A DNA stretch of 64,000 nucleotides from Anthopleura xanthogrammica. Taxonomy: Eukaryota; Cnidaria; Anthozoa; Actiniaria; Actiniidae. The position numbers and the translations under genes are program-made. Below, piece after piece: positions 1 to 12,400 of this stretch. Position 1 is the stretch's first letter. Each line of letters begins with the position of its first letter. The DNA is taken from the NCBI GenBank assembly GCA_964019055.1, contig OZ025209.1, positions 6,249,071 to 6,313,070 of the forward strand. The letters run 5' to 3'. Below the pieces are notes generated by a model. It did not search any database. It saw only the letters and a program-made list of their open reading frames with translations, and was not told the origin of the DNA.

Positions 1-3000
1 GTAAGGCATGGCGATGACATTGTGGATGAGTATTAGCATGCAGACTAGTGTCATACACAGAAGTCGAGGCAAAAGCGTTGCTATGAACGAGAATAAACAC
101 AACAGCACCAAGCGACGACCAATCAGGATGCTCTCCCAATATAAGGCACCTTTTGATTGGTTGTCCGGTGGGCGAAATGGTCCTTGTAGGATCTCCAGTA
201 GGGCATTCTGTCCTTCTTGATCCCCGCAGGGGATTGATTCTTCTAAGTCTTTGTCACATCTCAAACAGCGCCTCAATAACCAGTACATCAAGAAAGGCAA
301 GGGTACGAAACAAGCTGCAACAAACTGCAAGGCGCTTATTTTTTGCCGTTTTAACTTGGAGGTTCCCACCAGCAAAACCAGCAGGAATGGAATCACAAAC
401 ACGATGTTGTAAGCGATCATGACGTACTGCCACCAGTGGACCCAGCACGTTATGTTACCATCAAGCACCAGCCTCCATTCGATTTTCCCAAGCATCTTAA
501 GTGGCGTACAGTTTAAAAGCATGAGTGAAGTGTGTCCCAAACGTTCATAGCCTAAAAGCAGAACCTCAATGATGGCTGCAAGGTAATGAGCAAAGTGTGG
601 TCTGGGACTCTTTCGGATCAAGGAGAATAACCAGTGGAGCAAGTAAAACAAGACGATGATTATCATGACCGCATAGACTTGTGAGCAAAGGAATAGCTCT
701 TTGGTGACGGCAGTTAACCCTGGAAACGGGCACCCAAACGACGAATCTGCAAGCTCGATGTGAAAGTTGTAGAATGAGATGATGGAAGATAGTAATGGGA
801 AATTAGGTAGAATTTCTGAACAACTTTCAAGCATGAGCAGTTCAGTAACCTGGTAGAAATAGAAGATAATTTTGAAGTAAGCATGTCCATCGTGATTGTG
901 TTTTGTTTTCATTTGTTCTACCCTGCTGTTTGGAATAGTATCTTTCTCCGCTCTGAACCACAGAGCCTTCTTGATAAGAAATAACATCAATGATGACTGA
1001 CACAGAACAAAGATTGCCATAAGTACTGAATACAGAGCAGCTATCAACCAAAACCAATGATCTTGGCAGTCATCCATGCGACGGCACTTATGGTTAAACA
1101 TGCTTTCCGTGAAACGTTCTTTGCAGGCGCCGCACATCGTCCCATTTCGATTCCCAGCACATTTATTATAGATGGAAAAGTTAGAACTTGGCGCAGGCTT
1201 GCAGTATCCATCTGGACATTTCTCGAATTTGAGTTTAGGAGGATTTTCCTGTGTCTTGTAACCCCAGAAATTTGGTTTGCTCTGGATGTTGTTTGTACAC
1301 TGGGCACCAAAAGGACAATGAAAACACGGAACGAAGCTCTTGTCTTTCTGCGTGCCCCGAAATGATCCACCTTCGAGAGTGTATGTATTAACAGGACACG
1401 TACGACATCGGAATCTCAGACGTATGATAGTCAAAACGCAGTTATGATCATTGTACTCGGGCTTAAGTATAAATGTGGCATTGTATATTTTGAGGAAGCT
1501 GCCAACTGGACAAACAAATGTTGTTTCATTATCCAAGTCAACATCATGTCCACTTTCCAGGACAAATATGGGAACCGTAACAAAGATAAAAAGGTCATAT
1601 TGGAAACTGGTATTACTCATTGTCACTGGCCCTTGTGCTCCAAAGTAGAGTAGAGGTGGCAGTGAGGAGTCATTTAGGTAAATGTACGGACTTTTCATCG
1701 TTTGAATGAATTTAGAATGGTAAAAACGTCCACTTGTTGCTCCTTTCTCAAAGTATAGGTGTGCTCCGATGTTTGGTTGGAAAGAAAAATTGTCTTTGAA
1801 CAAGCATCTGTAAAAAGAGACAATTCCACTCTTCACAAACAGGATCGAAGTAATGGCGGTGTTGTTTGAGAACGTAACGTTCTCGAAGGTGATTTTGTTA
1901 CGGTAAACATACATTGGACAGGTATCGTTGGGTTTTCCACTTGCATATACACTTTTCTTCTCGGATGATGTATGAGGAATATAAAAGTAAAAGAGGTTTA
2001 CAAAAGCCGTGTTATTTTTTTTGTACTTATGGGAGTTATCTTTGAATAGAGAATTTCGTATTTCAACGTTGAACCTACCACTGTTAGGAGCGACGACGAC
2101 CCCAAGAATACTCCCATGAACGTGTTGAACATTGTTCGACGTGAACGAAACACGATCCATCAATATGCTGCCCGATATCAAAGTGTTTGTAATACCCATT
2201 TGTCCAACTACTATAGGGTGCTTTTTGCAATAAAAATTTTTGTGAAATGTGGTGTTCTTGATAGAAATGTTTAAGAAAGACGGTTTGATACTTGTAAACT
2301 TCAAAGGTAAACAATTTTCAATGAACTGGCAATTTTCGAGATCAAATGTTGAGTTAATTGGAGATTGTTTTCTCTTTTTGGACGGTCTCACATCCAGGCA
2401 GACTTGAGATGTACCTTTGCAAGTAAAATCCTTGATGTAAACTTCTTCTACCCCCTTAGCATAAATCGCGATGCCTTTGCTCCACAGGAATGCTGACTTA
2501 GAAACGTTGAGGATTGATTTTTGCATTCGATTTGGCACCGAGACGATTACTTTTACAGTAGGCTGTATGCCAGCAGAAAAGGAATTATTGATAAAACTTG
2601 TGTTGCTTATATGGACATCCAATATCTTATCCTTTGATGGCCCACCACTTGTGTGCTCAATGAGCAAAGCTTGGTATTTATTATGCTTGAAGCGAGAGTT
2701 TTTAATGGTAATTTCTGCAGTTTCACTTGCTCGAAGACAAAATGCTGGGTATAGCTTGCATGAATTTCTCATACACGGAGAAGGATCGTGACATTTTTCT
2801 ACTTCAAGACTATCAAACATTGCAGAAATCCTTGCTACACTGGGCATGGGGACATTCGATCTATGGACATCACCAACACACACAGCGCATCCATAGACAC
2901 TGCCATAAGAATTGTATAGCCTGACATCTTTCATTCTCAAATCCACATTCGTTTCCTTTCCACCGTCGATCTGGAACACTCCACCCAACGTACCAGAATT

Positions 3001-4016
3001 ATCGTAGAAATAAGAACTAGAAATTCTAAGAAGTGTTCTCTTTCGTATAGCGCCATTGCCTTTAATGAGCAGCACTCCGCCTGGTTTATCAATGTGGTGT
3101 CCATAGTAACGTGAGTCTTCAATCCTTATGAAGTTATCTTGACTTTGTAAAGTTAAGAATCTCATGTTTTTATTGCTTTCACTTGTCACTTCAGTAAAAG
3201 TAAGATTTACACGACACGCATCAACAGCCAAGACACTTTTTGTGCTCTTTCCAGTAAGCTCTTCCCTAAAATTTTCTTTATCATTATGATCTTGTTCGCT
3301 GTTGTTCTCATCACTCGAGGATCCTTGGTTGTGGAGTGTTGTAACGTTTTTCCACACAGAAAACAGCGACATTTCTTGACAACAACAGTTTTTGTTCCTT
3401 ACAAAAATTATGCCTGTTGCTTCCTTCCCTGATTTTACCGGTGTTGTGTTATTTTGAAATATTGTATCTCGTAGTTTCATGATTATGCTGTTGCAGCTAC
3501 TTCCTTCCTTTACATTTATTTGGATGCAGCCGAGGTTTCTCGTGAATACAGCGTTTTGAATATCCAGTGAATATAATGAGGAAGCGTCCTTGGAAATTTT
3601 AACTGTAATTGCAGGCTCCGAGGATGTGAAAGAACAATTTCTAAACGCAGCAGATGTGTCTTTTAGAAATAGTGAAGTGTTGTTAAAGTGTACACCAATT
3701 ATGGTGATGTTCATCCCAGCATTAGGGCCATCTCCAGTCAAGGTGAATCCATTGATGCAGGAGATGTGTACGGTCGTTGTGTACCACTGAATAGCGATAC
3801 TCTTGTTAACCACAAGTTTTCCAGCAGATTCACAGGTGTAGGGATATTTTTCAGTTTGTTTGCCATCAACGAACAGCTTACCACCCCATGGAAGCTTGTC
3901 GACGCCAGCTTGTAGAGCCTTACATGGCAATGACTCGCTACCGCACGAATCACTCTTTGCTTTCCCTCGGTATCTGGACACATATACCACATCATTCCGT
4001 CCGTTTGGTTTATTAT
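1..4016 (-). CDS. Gene A exon 2 (partial)
   Basis: The acceptor is ATTCGATTCAG at 4018-4017. The frame runs uninterrupted to position 1, ending in a Tyr codon inside a membrane segment. The exon carries the whole beta-helix region, the cysteine block and about six membrane segments. It is collinear with gene B 9784-13796 with few indels. Positions 1-470 and about 2640-2935 are almost identical to gene B, whereas about 1640-2640 is much more diverged. Confidence 0.9.
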
Positions 4017-7000
4017 CTGAATCGAATGAGTTCAAATTAATACGAAAATGACAATTCCAACAAAAACCCAGCAACGTCAATAAAAAAGAATAAAGAAGAC
4101 TATCATCAGCATACCCTAAAGGTCTAAGATATTTTCTATTACGCGGGTTCTGGGGAGAAAACCGAACTTTCGAACACTTATTCTCCCGCAGTTTTTAACA
4201 TTTTTCAGCGAAATTTGGCCAGGCGGTTCGTACACTACTAAACTGAAAAAGCCTGTCTCATTTTTTTAATTTAGGACTTCGTTTAGAAGATATTGATACT
4301 TTTCTACAAGAACCTATTAGAAAACCTATATCATAGCTTTAAAAACCATTTAAAAAATAATGAGGCGCTAAAACGAAAATCTGAGACACGCTTTTTTAGA
4401 TCAACATGTGTAGATTGAGAAGGCAAGGAAATCTAATCCTTTTAAACAAAGCGGAGGGAGAATAGGTAGCGCTTCGAAACTGACCCGTTTATTAATAAAC
4501 ATTTTATATCTTCAAAATGAATAAAAACTTGCTGAAATAGGCTTGATATTTGAAATTTTCAATTATTAAGCTTTCAGTATACTTCATTGCAGATCCGTTA
4601 AAAAACAAGCGAGTTACAGTTGTTTCAAAAATATGAACTGATTGTGTCCCTAGTTACCTTAAGGTGGCTCGACCCAATAATTTTTCGTGAGTACCATCCG
4701 CGTTTGAAGCTCCAGTATAAAAACGCGTTGGGTTCGATTTCAAATCCACTTGAACACATTTCTTTTATAAAGATTGAATTATGATTTAGCATGTTTTTTG
4801 GAGAAATCGGACATCATTTCAATTGATTATTACGAAATATATGTTTTAGCCTCGAGTCCAATATTAGCCCTTAAAAGCACTCTCTAGCAAAATGCTTCAT
4901 GCTGCTTACACCTTGAATCTTTGTCCCCAGTTGTGGAAAGTTTTATCAAAATTTGTAAGGCAGATTGCGAGATATCGAAGATTGTTTAAATAAAGTGGAT
5001 AATTTACTCAAAATCTTGGGTATCTTTTAGCAAAAAAACATCGTTCGTTCTTTTCTCCTATATCTCTTGCTCACTATATGGCAATTAAAGATAATAATAA
5101 TAATAATTTATTACATTTTTATAGCGTTATATAATGTACTCTATAACGCTTTACAATACTCCAGTTTCACATTCGATGGAAACCGCTGTTTTTGAAGACC
5201 ACAGACTCATTTGTACAGGCTTAGCCTCGTTTATAAGTCATCTATTCAAAGGCACCATTAAAAGTAATATATTGATATTTCGTTAACGTATATATCCTCT
5301 CCCTTGCTACTCTCGCCTTGTCAACTGTTTGTTTCCATCATTTTTGCCAATGTCTTCGGTGAATATTCGAATCACGGCAGTTTGCTTGCGACGGCATGCA
5401 AAACGATAACATGACAACTTCGCACCATTGTTTCGCAAAATGATATTGCCATACTTCGGAAATGATTCGTAGGGCAGCCAAGCGTGGTGAAATCATGCAA
5501 ATGGTGTGAAGGAATGTCTTGTTGTGCCAATCCTACAATAAAACTCCCAGAGCACCAAATCTTTGAGCGGTATCTCAATATTACTCAACTTTGCGTCTAC
5601 ATTAACTACCTTAAAAACTTCCCAATGAACATGAAAATCAGAGACTTTACGAAACATTAATAGCTTGAAGCCCCCATTAAGTTTTTTTAAGAAACAAATA
5701 GACAAATTTTATGATTTTCGTATTTTGGTGAAATTGTATACAAAACCGCGACAAAAAGTAAAAATTGAATTTTTGGTCCGGCTAATATATATTTTACGTT
5801 TTGAGAAGATCGTATGGCTCGATTGCTCTTTAATTGCCATATAGTGAGCAAGAGATATAGGAGAAAAGAACGAACGATGTTTTTTTGCTAAAAGATACCC
5901 AAGAAATAATAAATGTTTCGATGCAAAATCTATTGTTTAGATTTTGAGTAAATTATCCACTTTATTTAAACAATCTTCGATATCTCGCAATCTGCCTTAC
6001 AAATTTTGATAAAACTTTCCACAACTGGGGACAAAGATTCAAGGTGTAAGCAGCATGAAGCATTTTGCTAGAGAGTGCTTTTAAGGGCTAATATTGGACT
6101 CGAGGCTAAAACATATATTTCGTAATAATCAATTGAAATGATGTCCGATTTCTCCAAAAAACATGCTAAATCATAATTCAATCTTTATAAAAGAAATGTG
6201 TTCAAGTGGATTTGAAATCGAACCCAACGCGTTTTTATACTGGAGCTTCAAACGCGGACGGTACTCACGAAAAAATATTGGGTCGAGCCACCTTAAGTCA
6301 TGTTTTCTATCACGCGTGTAACATCCAATCATATCAAATTAAATGTATCTGAGTCACATCCAATCCATCCCACTCACATCCAATCTATCCCACTCACATC
6401 CAATCCATCCAAGTCACCTCCAATCCATCCCACTCACATCCAATCCATCCCAGTCACATCCAATCCATCCCAGTCACATCCAATCCGTCCCAGTAACCTC
6501 CAATCCATTCCAGTCACATCCAATCCATCCCACTCACATCCAATCCATCCAAGTCACCTCCAATCCATCCCAGTCACATCCAATCCATCCCAGTCACATC
6601 CAATCCGTCCCAGTAACCTCCAATCCATTCCAGTCACATTCAATCCATTCCAGTCACATCCAATCCATTCCAGTCACATCCAATCTATCCCACTCACATC
6701 CAATCCATCCCAGTCACAACCAATCCATCCCAGTCACATCCAATCCATCCCACTCACATCCAATCCGTCCCAGTAACCTCCAATCCATTCCAGTCACATT
6801 TAATCCATTCCAGTCACATCCAATCCATCCCACTCACATCCAATCCATCCAAGTCACCTCCAATCCATCCCAGTCACATCCAATCCATCCCAGTCACATC
6901 CAATCCGTCCCAGTAACCTCCAATCCATTCCAGTCACATTCAATCCATCCCAGTCACCTCCAATCCATCCCAGTCACATCCAATCCATCCCAGTCACCTC

Positions 7001-8470
7001 CAATCCATCCCAGTCACCTCCAATCCATCCCAGTCACATCCAATCCATTCCAGTCACATCCAATCCATCCCAGTCACCTCCAATCCTTTCCAGTCACCTC
7101 CAATCCATCCCAGTCACATCCAATCCATTCCAGTCACATCCAATCCATCCCAGTCACATCCAATCCATCCCAGTCACATCCAATCCATTCCAGTCACCTC
7201 CAATCCATCCCAGTCACCTCCAATCCATCCCAGTCACATCCAATCCATCCCAGTCACCTCCAATCCATCCCAGTCACATCCAATCCATCCCAGTCACATC
7301 CAATCCATTCCAGTCACATCAAATCCATCCCAGTCACATCCAATCCATCCAAGTCACCTCCAATCCATCCCAGTCACCTCCAATCTATTCTAGTCACCTC
7401 CAATCCATTCCAGTCACATCCAAACCATCTCTGTCACATCCAATCCATCGTAGTCACATCCAACTGATCCATCCGAGCAGAAAGGTGACAACACAAAAAC
7501 AGCAACAATAGTAATAATGATTATATAACAAGAAAGACAACATTGATAATCACAACAACAATAAATAGAGTACAATCACGAGTAAGGTTTCGAAAAGGAA
7601 GTACAAATATCAAAATATTTCACTTTTGTGGCTCCCTTTATCTTCAAAATCCTATCCAGTAAAGGTCAAGATCATTTTGAACAACTTAAAACAGATCAGT
7701 TAATTATATATCTAAGTCGAATAATATCCCTCACAATAAAACAAAACAAAACAACTGAAGCTTGAAAGTGCTTTGAAAGGAGTCTTATCTCTTATCCAAG
7801 CCGTCTACAAAAGGCTTATGAATTATTCATATATACTGACCTAATGCTATATTAGGCATAGCCTAGATTAAGGTTAAAAGCAAGGAAAAAACCCCTTGAA
7901 GTTAATTTACAAGGAAATACTTTGCAGGAAAATACTAGTGAAATAGGCAACGAAAAAACTCAGAAAAAAATTTTTTTTTCACAATTATGAAAAGAAAAGT
8001 CTTAATTACGAACGTCAAAAAGGCCAGCCAGCTCCTATCGAGAATCTATAACGTTTTATAAAAATCCAATTTATTAAAAAAACCTGCTAACAGTCGATCG
8101 ATTTATTAGGTTTTCCAAAACATTATAATAATATAGGTCTATTTTGATCACTGACATGATGATCGCATGTATCTAATGTTGGCTTCAGTTGAAACTGTTA
8201 TGAAATTAACAAACACGTTGAAATGTGTTAGTACTCTAATTTTTAATTAATATGTATATTATTAGGAAAAAATGAATATACTAGATGGAGAAAACTTGAC
8301 TTTGATGTAAATCGGAGATCGCGGATCAACTACCATCAAATCTACGGAACAACATGAGAGAATAACTACACATTATTATAAAAATGAATATGAAGATAAA
8401 TACCTATCAATTGACCCTCGTAGAACTGGTTGAACGATATGAACAGGTAAAGAACAACAGCCAACCGCAT
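1..8470 (-). CDS. Gene A: beta-helix ectodomain, multipass membrane protein (3' end off window)
   Basis: Two-exon gene. Exon 1 is 8404-8470 and exon 2 is 1-4016, joined in phase 1 (ATA G|AT AAT). The 1,361 codons in the window are open with no stop; by alignment with gene B about 113 C-terminal codons lie beyond position 1. The protein starts with a signal peptide (MRLAVVLYLFISFNQFYEG), then a CGS..PCKTLQ-type start of a right-handed beta-helix region full of repeated N-x-S/T and 'F.NN..' turns, then a cysteine-rich block containing CRTCPVNTYTL and NGTMCGAC, then several hydrophobic segments beginning at DHWFWLIAALYS. This layout is seen in large uncharacterised eukaryotic surface proteins; no function is known to me. 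Family recognition is by fold-like pattern only. The intron (4017-8403) is unusually repeat-rich. Confidence 0.88.
4659..6296. mobile_element. Long inverted-repeat element with TTAA flanks
   Basis: TTAA (4659-4662) is followed by GGTGGCTCGACCCAATAA; the right end is the reverse complement and is followed by TTAA (6293-6296). The arms are about 430 bp (4663-5090) and 466 bp (5827-6292); the right arm has a 38-bp insertion near 5905. The centre (5091-5826) contains an AAT microsatellite and, at about 5160-5265, sequence matching the foldback repeat at 22878. No transposase is encoded. TTAA duplication is typical of piggyBac-type transposition; assignment to that superfamily is inference. Confidence 0.8.
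6340..7465. repeat. 20-bp minisatellite, about 56 units
   Basis: Near-perfect tandem array of CAATCCATCCCAGTCACATC with variants (CAGTCACCTC, CATTCC, CACTCACATC, GTCCCAGTAACC). Because 20 is not a multiple of 3, the array reads as a 20-residue Ser/His/Pro periodicity in several frames; there is no start context, splice support or codon bias, so it is not a gene. It lies in the gene A intron. Variant units form higher-order blocks, as expected for local duplication. Confidence 0.95.
7466..8403. other. Remaining 5' part of gene A intron, no feature seen
   Basis: AT-rich sequence with short A and T tracts. I see no coding frame, RNA gene or clear repeat. The stretch 4017-4658, at the other end of the intron, is likewise unremarkable. 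Confidence 0.6.
8404..8470 (-). CDS. Gene A exon 1 (signal peptide)
   Basis: ATG at 8470-8468, donor ATAG|GTATTTATC with the exon ending at 8404. It encodes 22 residues plus one base: a basic residue, a hydrophobic core and FYEGQLI. The reading frame stays open upstream for 20 codons without another ATG, and a good acceptor (GATTTTTGCAG, ending at 8516) suggests a 5'UTR intron just upstream. Gene B exon 1 has the same structure and phase, which supports this exon although it is short. Confidence 0.85.
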
Positions 8471-9297
8471 CTTGAATTGGCTGGGCAGGACTCCACTGTT
8501 TGTCCGACACAAAAACTGCAAAAATCTTTGTCTATATTAAACAATAAATTCAGTACTTGAAGTATTAATCATCATCCGCGACAGATAAATTTGTCTTTCG
8601 AAACCAAGAGGACGCGATTTACTGATCACGCGATCGAAAGTCGAAAGTAACACATGCTACAATTCTAATGGCGTAACATTCTATCAAACGAGAGAATAAT
8701 AATACTCAGGAAATACAATATCTCCAAAGTTATACGACCTATAATCTTTATACAAAACAAATTTATTGTATTTTTCTAAATAAAATTATAAAAAGACGGA
8801 AAAGCTATTCTGGGAAAATTTGTTCGTGGTAATCATAGCTAGATGCTTATAACATAACAGGTGCTAGAGCCATATTGCACTGTTACGAAGACTTTCAAAA
8901 TATCAAAGAAAAAAATACGTTTCATTAATGCCTTATTGGTTATTACCCAGGATACCTCGTCAATGAGTTGAAAATAGAATCTGTTTCGTATATATTTAAC
9001 GATCGTTAATTTATTATTTTCAATGCGTTTATGCGGTTTATGTGTCAAGTTCGACGTTTGACCACTGCCCGAGTTACTTTGCAATGGTTTGCATGGGAGG
9101 CTAAAGTGGCAACTGCTGGTTGTAAAGTCAAATTGTATGACAGTTCTTGTCAAATAATAAATGGTCTGAAATCATGAAAAGACCAACGTCTGTAATGACC
9201 ATTCAACCAAACAAATTAGTATAACCACAACTACTAGAAAGCTTCTATTATATATATAATCTAGGGTTCTTAATGTTGGTAGTTTGAACTTTAACTG

Positions 9298-9412
9298 TAC
9301 AGTCCAGGAGCGTAGCCAGGATTTTACCTTAGGGGGCCCAAAACCCGTTTTCAGAACATAAAGCAAAAAACATTTGGCCCCCTGGGACTCCTGCCTTCGC
9401 CCCTGCAGTCTA
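9298..9412. mobile_element. Short transposon remnant (hAT-like termini)
   Basis: Bounded by CAGGAGCGTAGCCAGGATTT on the left and CGCCCCTG on the right, an imperfect inverted pair resembling CAGGGGCG-type hAT ends. It lies just downstream of the gene B stop, so it may sit in the 3'UTR. A related end (CAGGGGCAGATCCAGGAA) occurs near 60087. A clean 8-bp target duplication is not visible. The rest of 8471-9441 (gene A to gene B spacer) shows nothing else I can support. Confidence 0.4.
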
Positions 9413-9441
9413 CATCTCTTTGGTATTTACATAGTTCCTTC

Positions 9442-12400
9442 CTAATACAAGTGAGTACGAGTTTCTTCACTAGAATTTAACAATGGCTGGTAGCTTTCGT
9501 GTCGACTCGAAACGTCTGAATCACTTAAAAGGTATCGACTGACTATTAAAAATAATCGAACTGTTTGGGACAGAACTACGGCAGCCACCAGTAAGGCAAA
9601 AGCACATGGAAGGGCACTCAGTAGGACTATCTCAAGCATCTTGAAACCGTCGATTTGGGTTTCTAAAGGGCTTTGAAATGCCACCCCAGCAGTGATCAAT
9701 ACAGACTCTCCCAAATTGATTGTTGCCATAATAACATGTATAGAGAGTAACATGATGGCGAAGAGATTTGCTTTGCGATCCTTGTAAGGCATGACGATGA
9801 CATTGTGGATGAGTATTAGCATGCAGACTAGTGTCATACACAGAAGTCGAGGCAAAAGCGTTGCTATGAACGAGAATAAACACAACAGCACCAAGCGACG
9901 ACCAATCAGGATGCTCTCCCAATATAAGGCACCTTTTGATTGGTTGTCCGGTGGGCGAAATGGTCCTTGTAGGATCTCCAGTAGGGCATTCTGTCCTTCT
10001 TGATCTCCGCAGTGGATTGGTTCTTCTACGTCTTTGTCACATCTCAAACAGCGCCTCAATAACCAGTACATCAAGAAAGGCAAGGGTACGAAACAAGCTG
10101 CAACAAACTGCAAGGCGCTTATTTTTTGCCGTTTTAACTTGGAGGTTCCCACCAGCAAAACCAGCAGGAATGGAATCAAAAACACGATGTTGTAAGCGAT
10201 CATGACGTACTGCCACCAGTGGACCCAGCACTTTATGTTACCATCAAGCACCAGCCGACATTCTGTTTTCCCAAGAATATCAAGTGGGGAGCAGTTTAGA
10301 AGCCTCAACGACGTGTGTCCCAAACGTTCATAGCCTAAAAGCAGAACCTCAATGATGGCTGCAAGGTAATGAGCAAAGTGTGGTCTGGGACTCTTTCGGA
10401 TCAGGGAGAATAACCAGTGGAGCAAGTAAAACAAGACAACAATTACCATGGCAGCAAAGACTTGTGAGCTACGGAAAAGCTCCTTGGTGACGGCAGTTAA
10501 CCCTGGAAACGGGCACCCAAACGAGGAATTACCGATGTTTACTTCAAAGTTAAAGAATGAGGTGATTGAGGATAGACATGGAAATTTAGGTGCAATCTCC
10601 GAAAAAGATTCAAGCATCAGCAGTTCAGCAACCTGGTAGAAATAGAATATAATTTTGAAGTAAGCATGTCCATCGTGATTGTGTGTTTTTTTCAGCTGTT
10701 CCACCCTGCTGTTTGGTATGGTATCTTTCTTCGCCCTGAACCACAGAGCCTTGTTGATAAGTAATAAGATTAATGATGGCCTACAAAGAATTAAGATTGC
10801 CATGACCAGTGAATACAGACCCGCTACTACCCAAAACCAATTATCTCTACATTTATGAACCGGACAACACTTATGATTGAACATGTTCTCGGTGAACCCT
10901 TTTTTACATGCTCCACACATCGTCCCATCTCGATGGCCAGCACACTTGTTGTAGGTTGAAAGATTGCTTTTGCGTGCAGGCTGTTCGCAGTATCCATCTG
11001 GACATTTCTGGAACTTGAGTTTAGGGGGATTTTCCTGTGTCTTGTAGCCCCAGAAATTTGGCCTACTTTGGATGCTTTTCGTCATACATTGGGCACCAAA
11101 GGGACATTCAAAGCATTCAACATCCTTTTTCTTTTGTGTGCCTCGATATGATCCACTCTCGAGTGTATATTTATTAAGAGGGCACCTTCGACAGCCAAAT
11201 CTCAGTTGTACGATGGTCAACTTGCAGTCCGCAATTTCATTAAATTTAGGATTGAGTGTAAATGTTGCATTGAATAGTTTGAGGTAGCTGCCCACTGGAC
11301 ATACAAATATTGTGTCATTATCCATGTCAACGTTATGTCCTCGTTCCAGGATAAACATAGGAACTGTAATTAATATATCAAGGTCAAATGTGAAACTGGT
11401 ATTCTTAATTATCAAAGGTCCTTGTGCCCCAAATATGAGTAGAGGTGACACCGGTAATAAACCTTTTATTTTGTGCGGATTTTTCTTTGTTTGAATGAAT
11501 CTTGTCTCATAGAATCTTACCGTCGTTGCTCCTTTATCCACGTACACATGACCTCCGATGTCTGGTTGGAAAGAAAAATTGTCCTGAAAAAAGCATCTGT
11601 AAAAAGAGACATTTCCACTCTTCACAAAGAGGGTCGAGGTAAGGGCGGTGTTGTTTAAGAACGTAACGTTCTCGAAGTGGATTATGTTACGGTAATGATA
11701 TTTTGGACATCTATCAGTTTGGTTTATGGCCAGAAGTGCGTTCATATCATCATAGTTTGAAAACACAGGAGGGATATAGAAGTAGAACAGGCTTGTAAAA
11801 GCTGTGTTATTTTCTCTGAATTTGTGGCAGTTGTTTTTGAATACTGAATTGCGGACAGTAACCATGAATATGCTTTTGCTTTGGGGACAGATGACTCCAA
11901 GGACACTTCCATGAACATGAGTAACGTAGTTGGACGTAAAATAAACATGATCCATCAGTAATAGGCCAAATTCTAAGGTATTTTTCTGACCCCTTTGTCC
12001 GACTCGTATTTCAATACCCAAGTTTTGATCATAGTTTTTGTGAAATGTGGTGTTCTTTATAGAAATGTTTACGATCAAAGGTTTGTTGTTCTGTAACTTC
12101 AAATTATACTTATTTTTACTGAATATGCAATTTTCAATATGAAGTATTGATTTCAATGGAGACTCGATAAGTGACTCGATAAATAGACAGTACCCATTTG
12201 TGTCTTCACACGTAGAATTTCGTACATACACTTCTTCCAGTTTGCGAGCCAAGACCGCCTTCCCTGCATTTTTGGAAAAAATGGACTGGGAAATGTTGAG
12301 GATTGACTTTTGCATTTTTTCTGGTAACGAGACAAATAAATTTACAGTAGCCTTTTTGCCAGCAGAAAAATATACATTATGGATAAAACTTGTTTTGCTA

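Noticed and set aside
3738..3995. 85-residue minus-strand ORF in gene A
   Set aside because: Out-of-frame shadow of gene A exon 2, which is open in another frame.
6343..7467. 374-residue open frame on the plus strand
   Set aside because: It is the 20-bp minisatellite read in frame; the peptide is a 20-residue periodic echo of the DNA unit and other frames are equally open.
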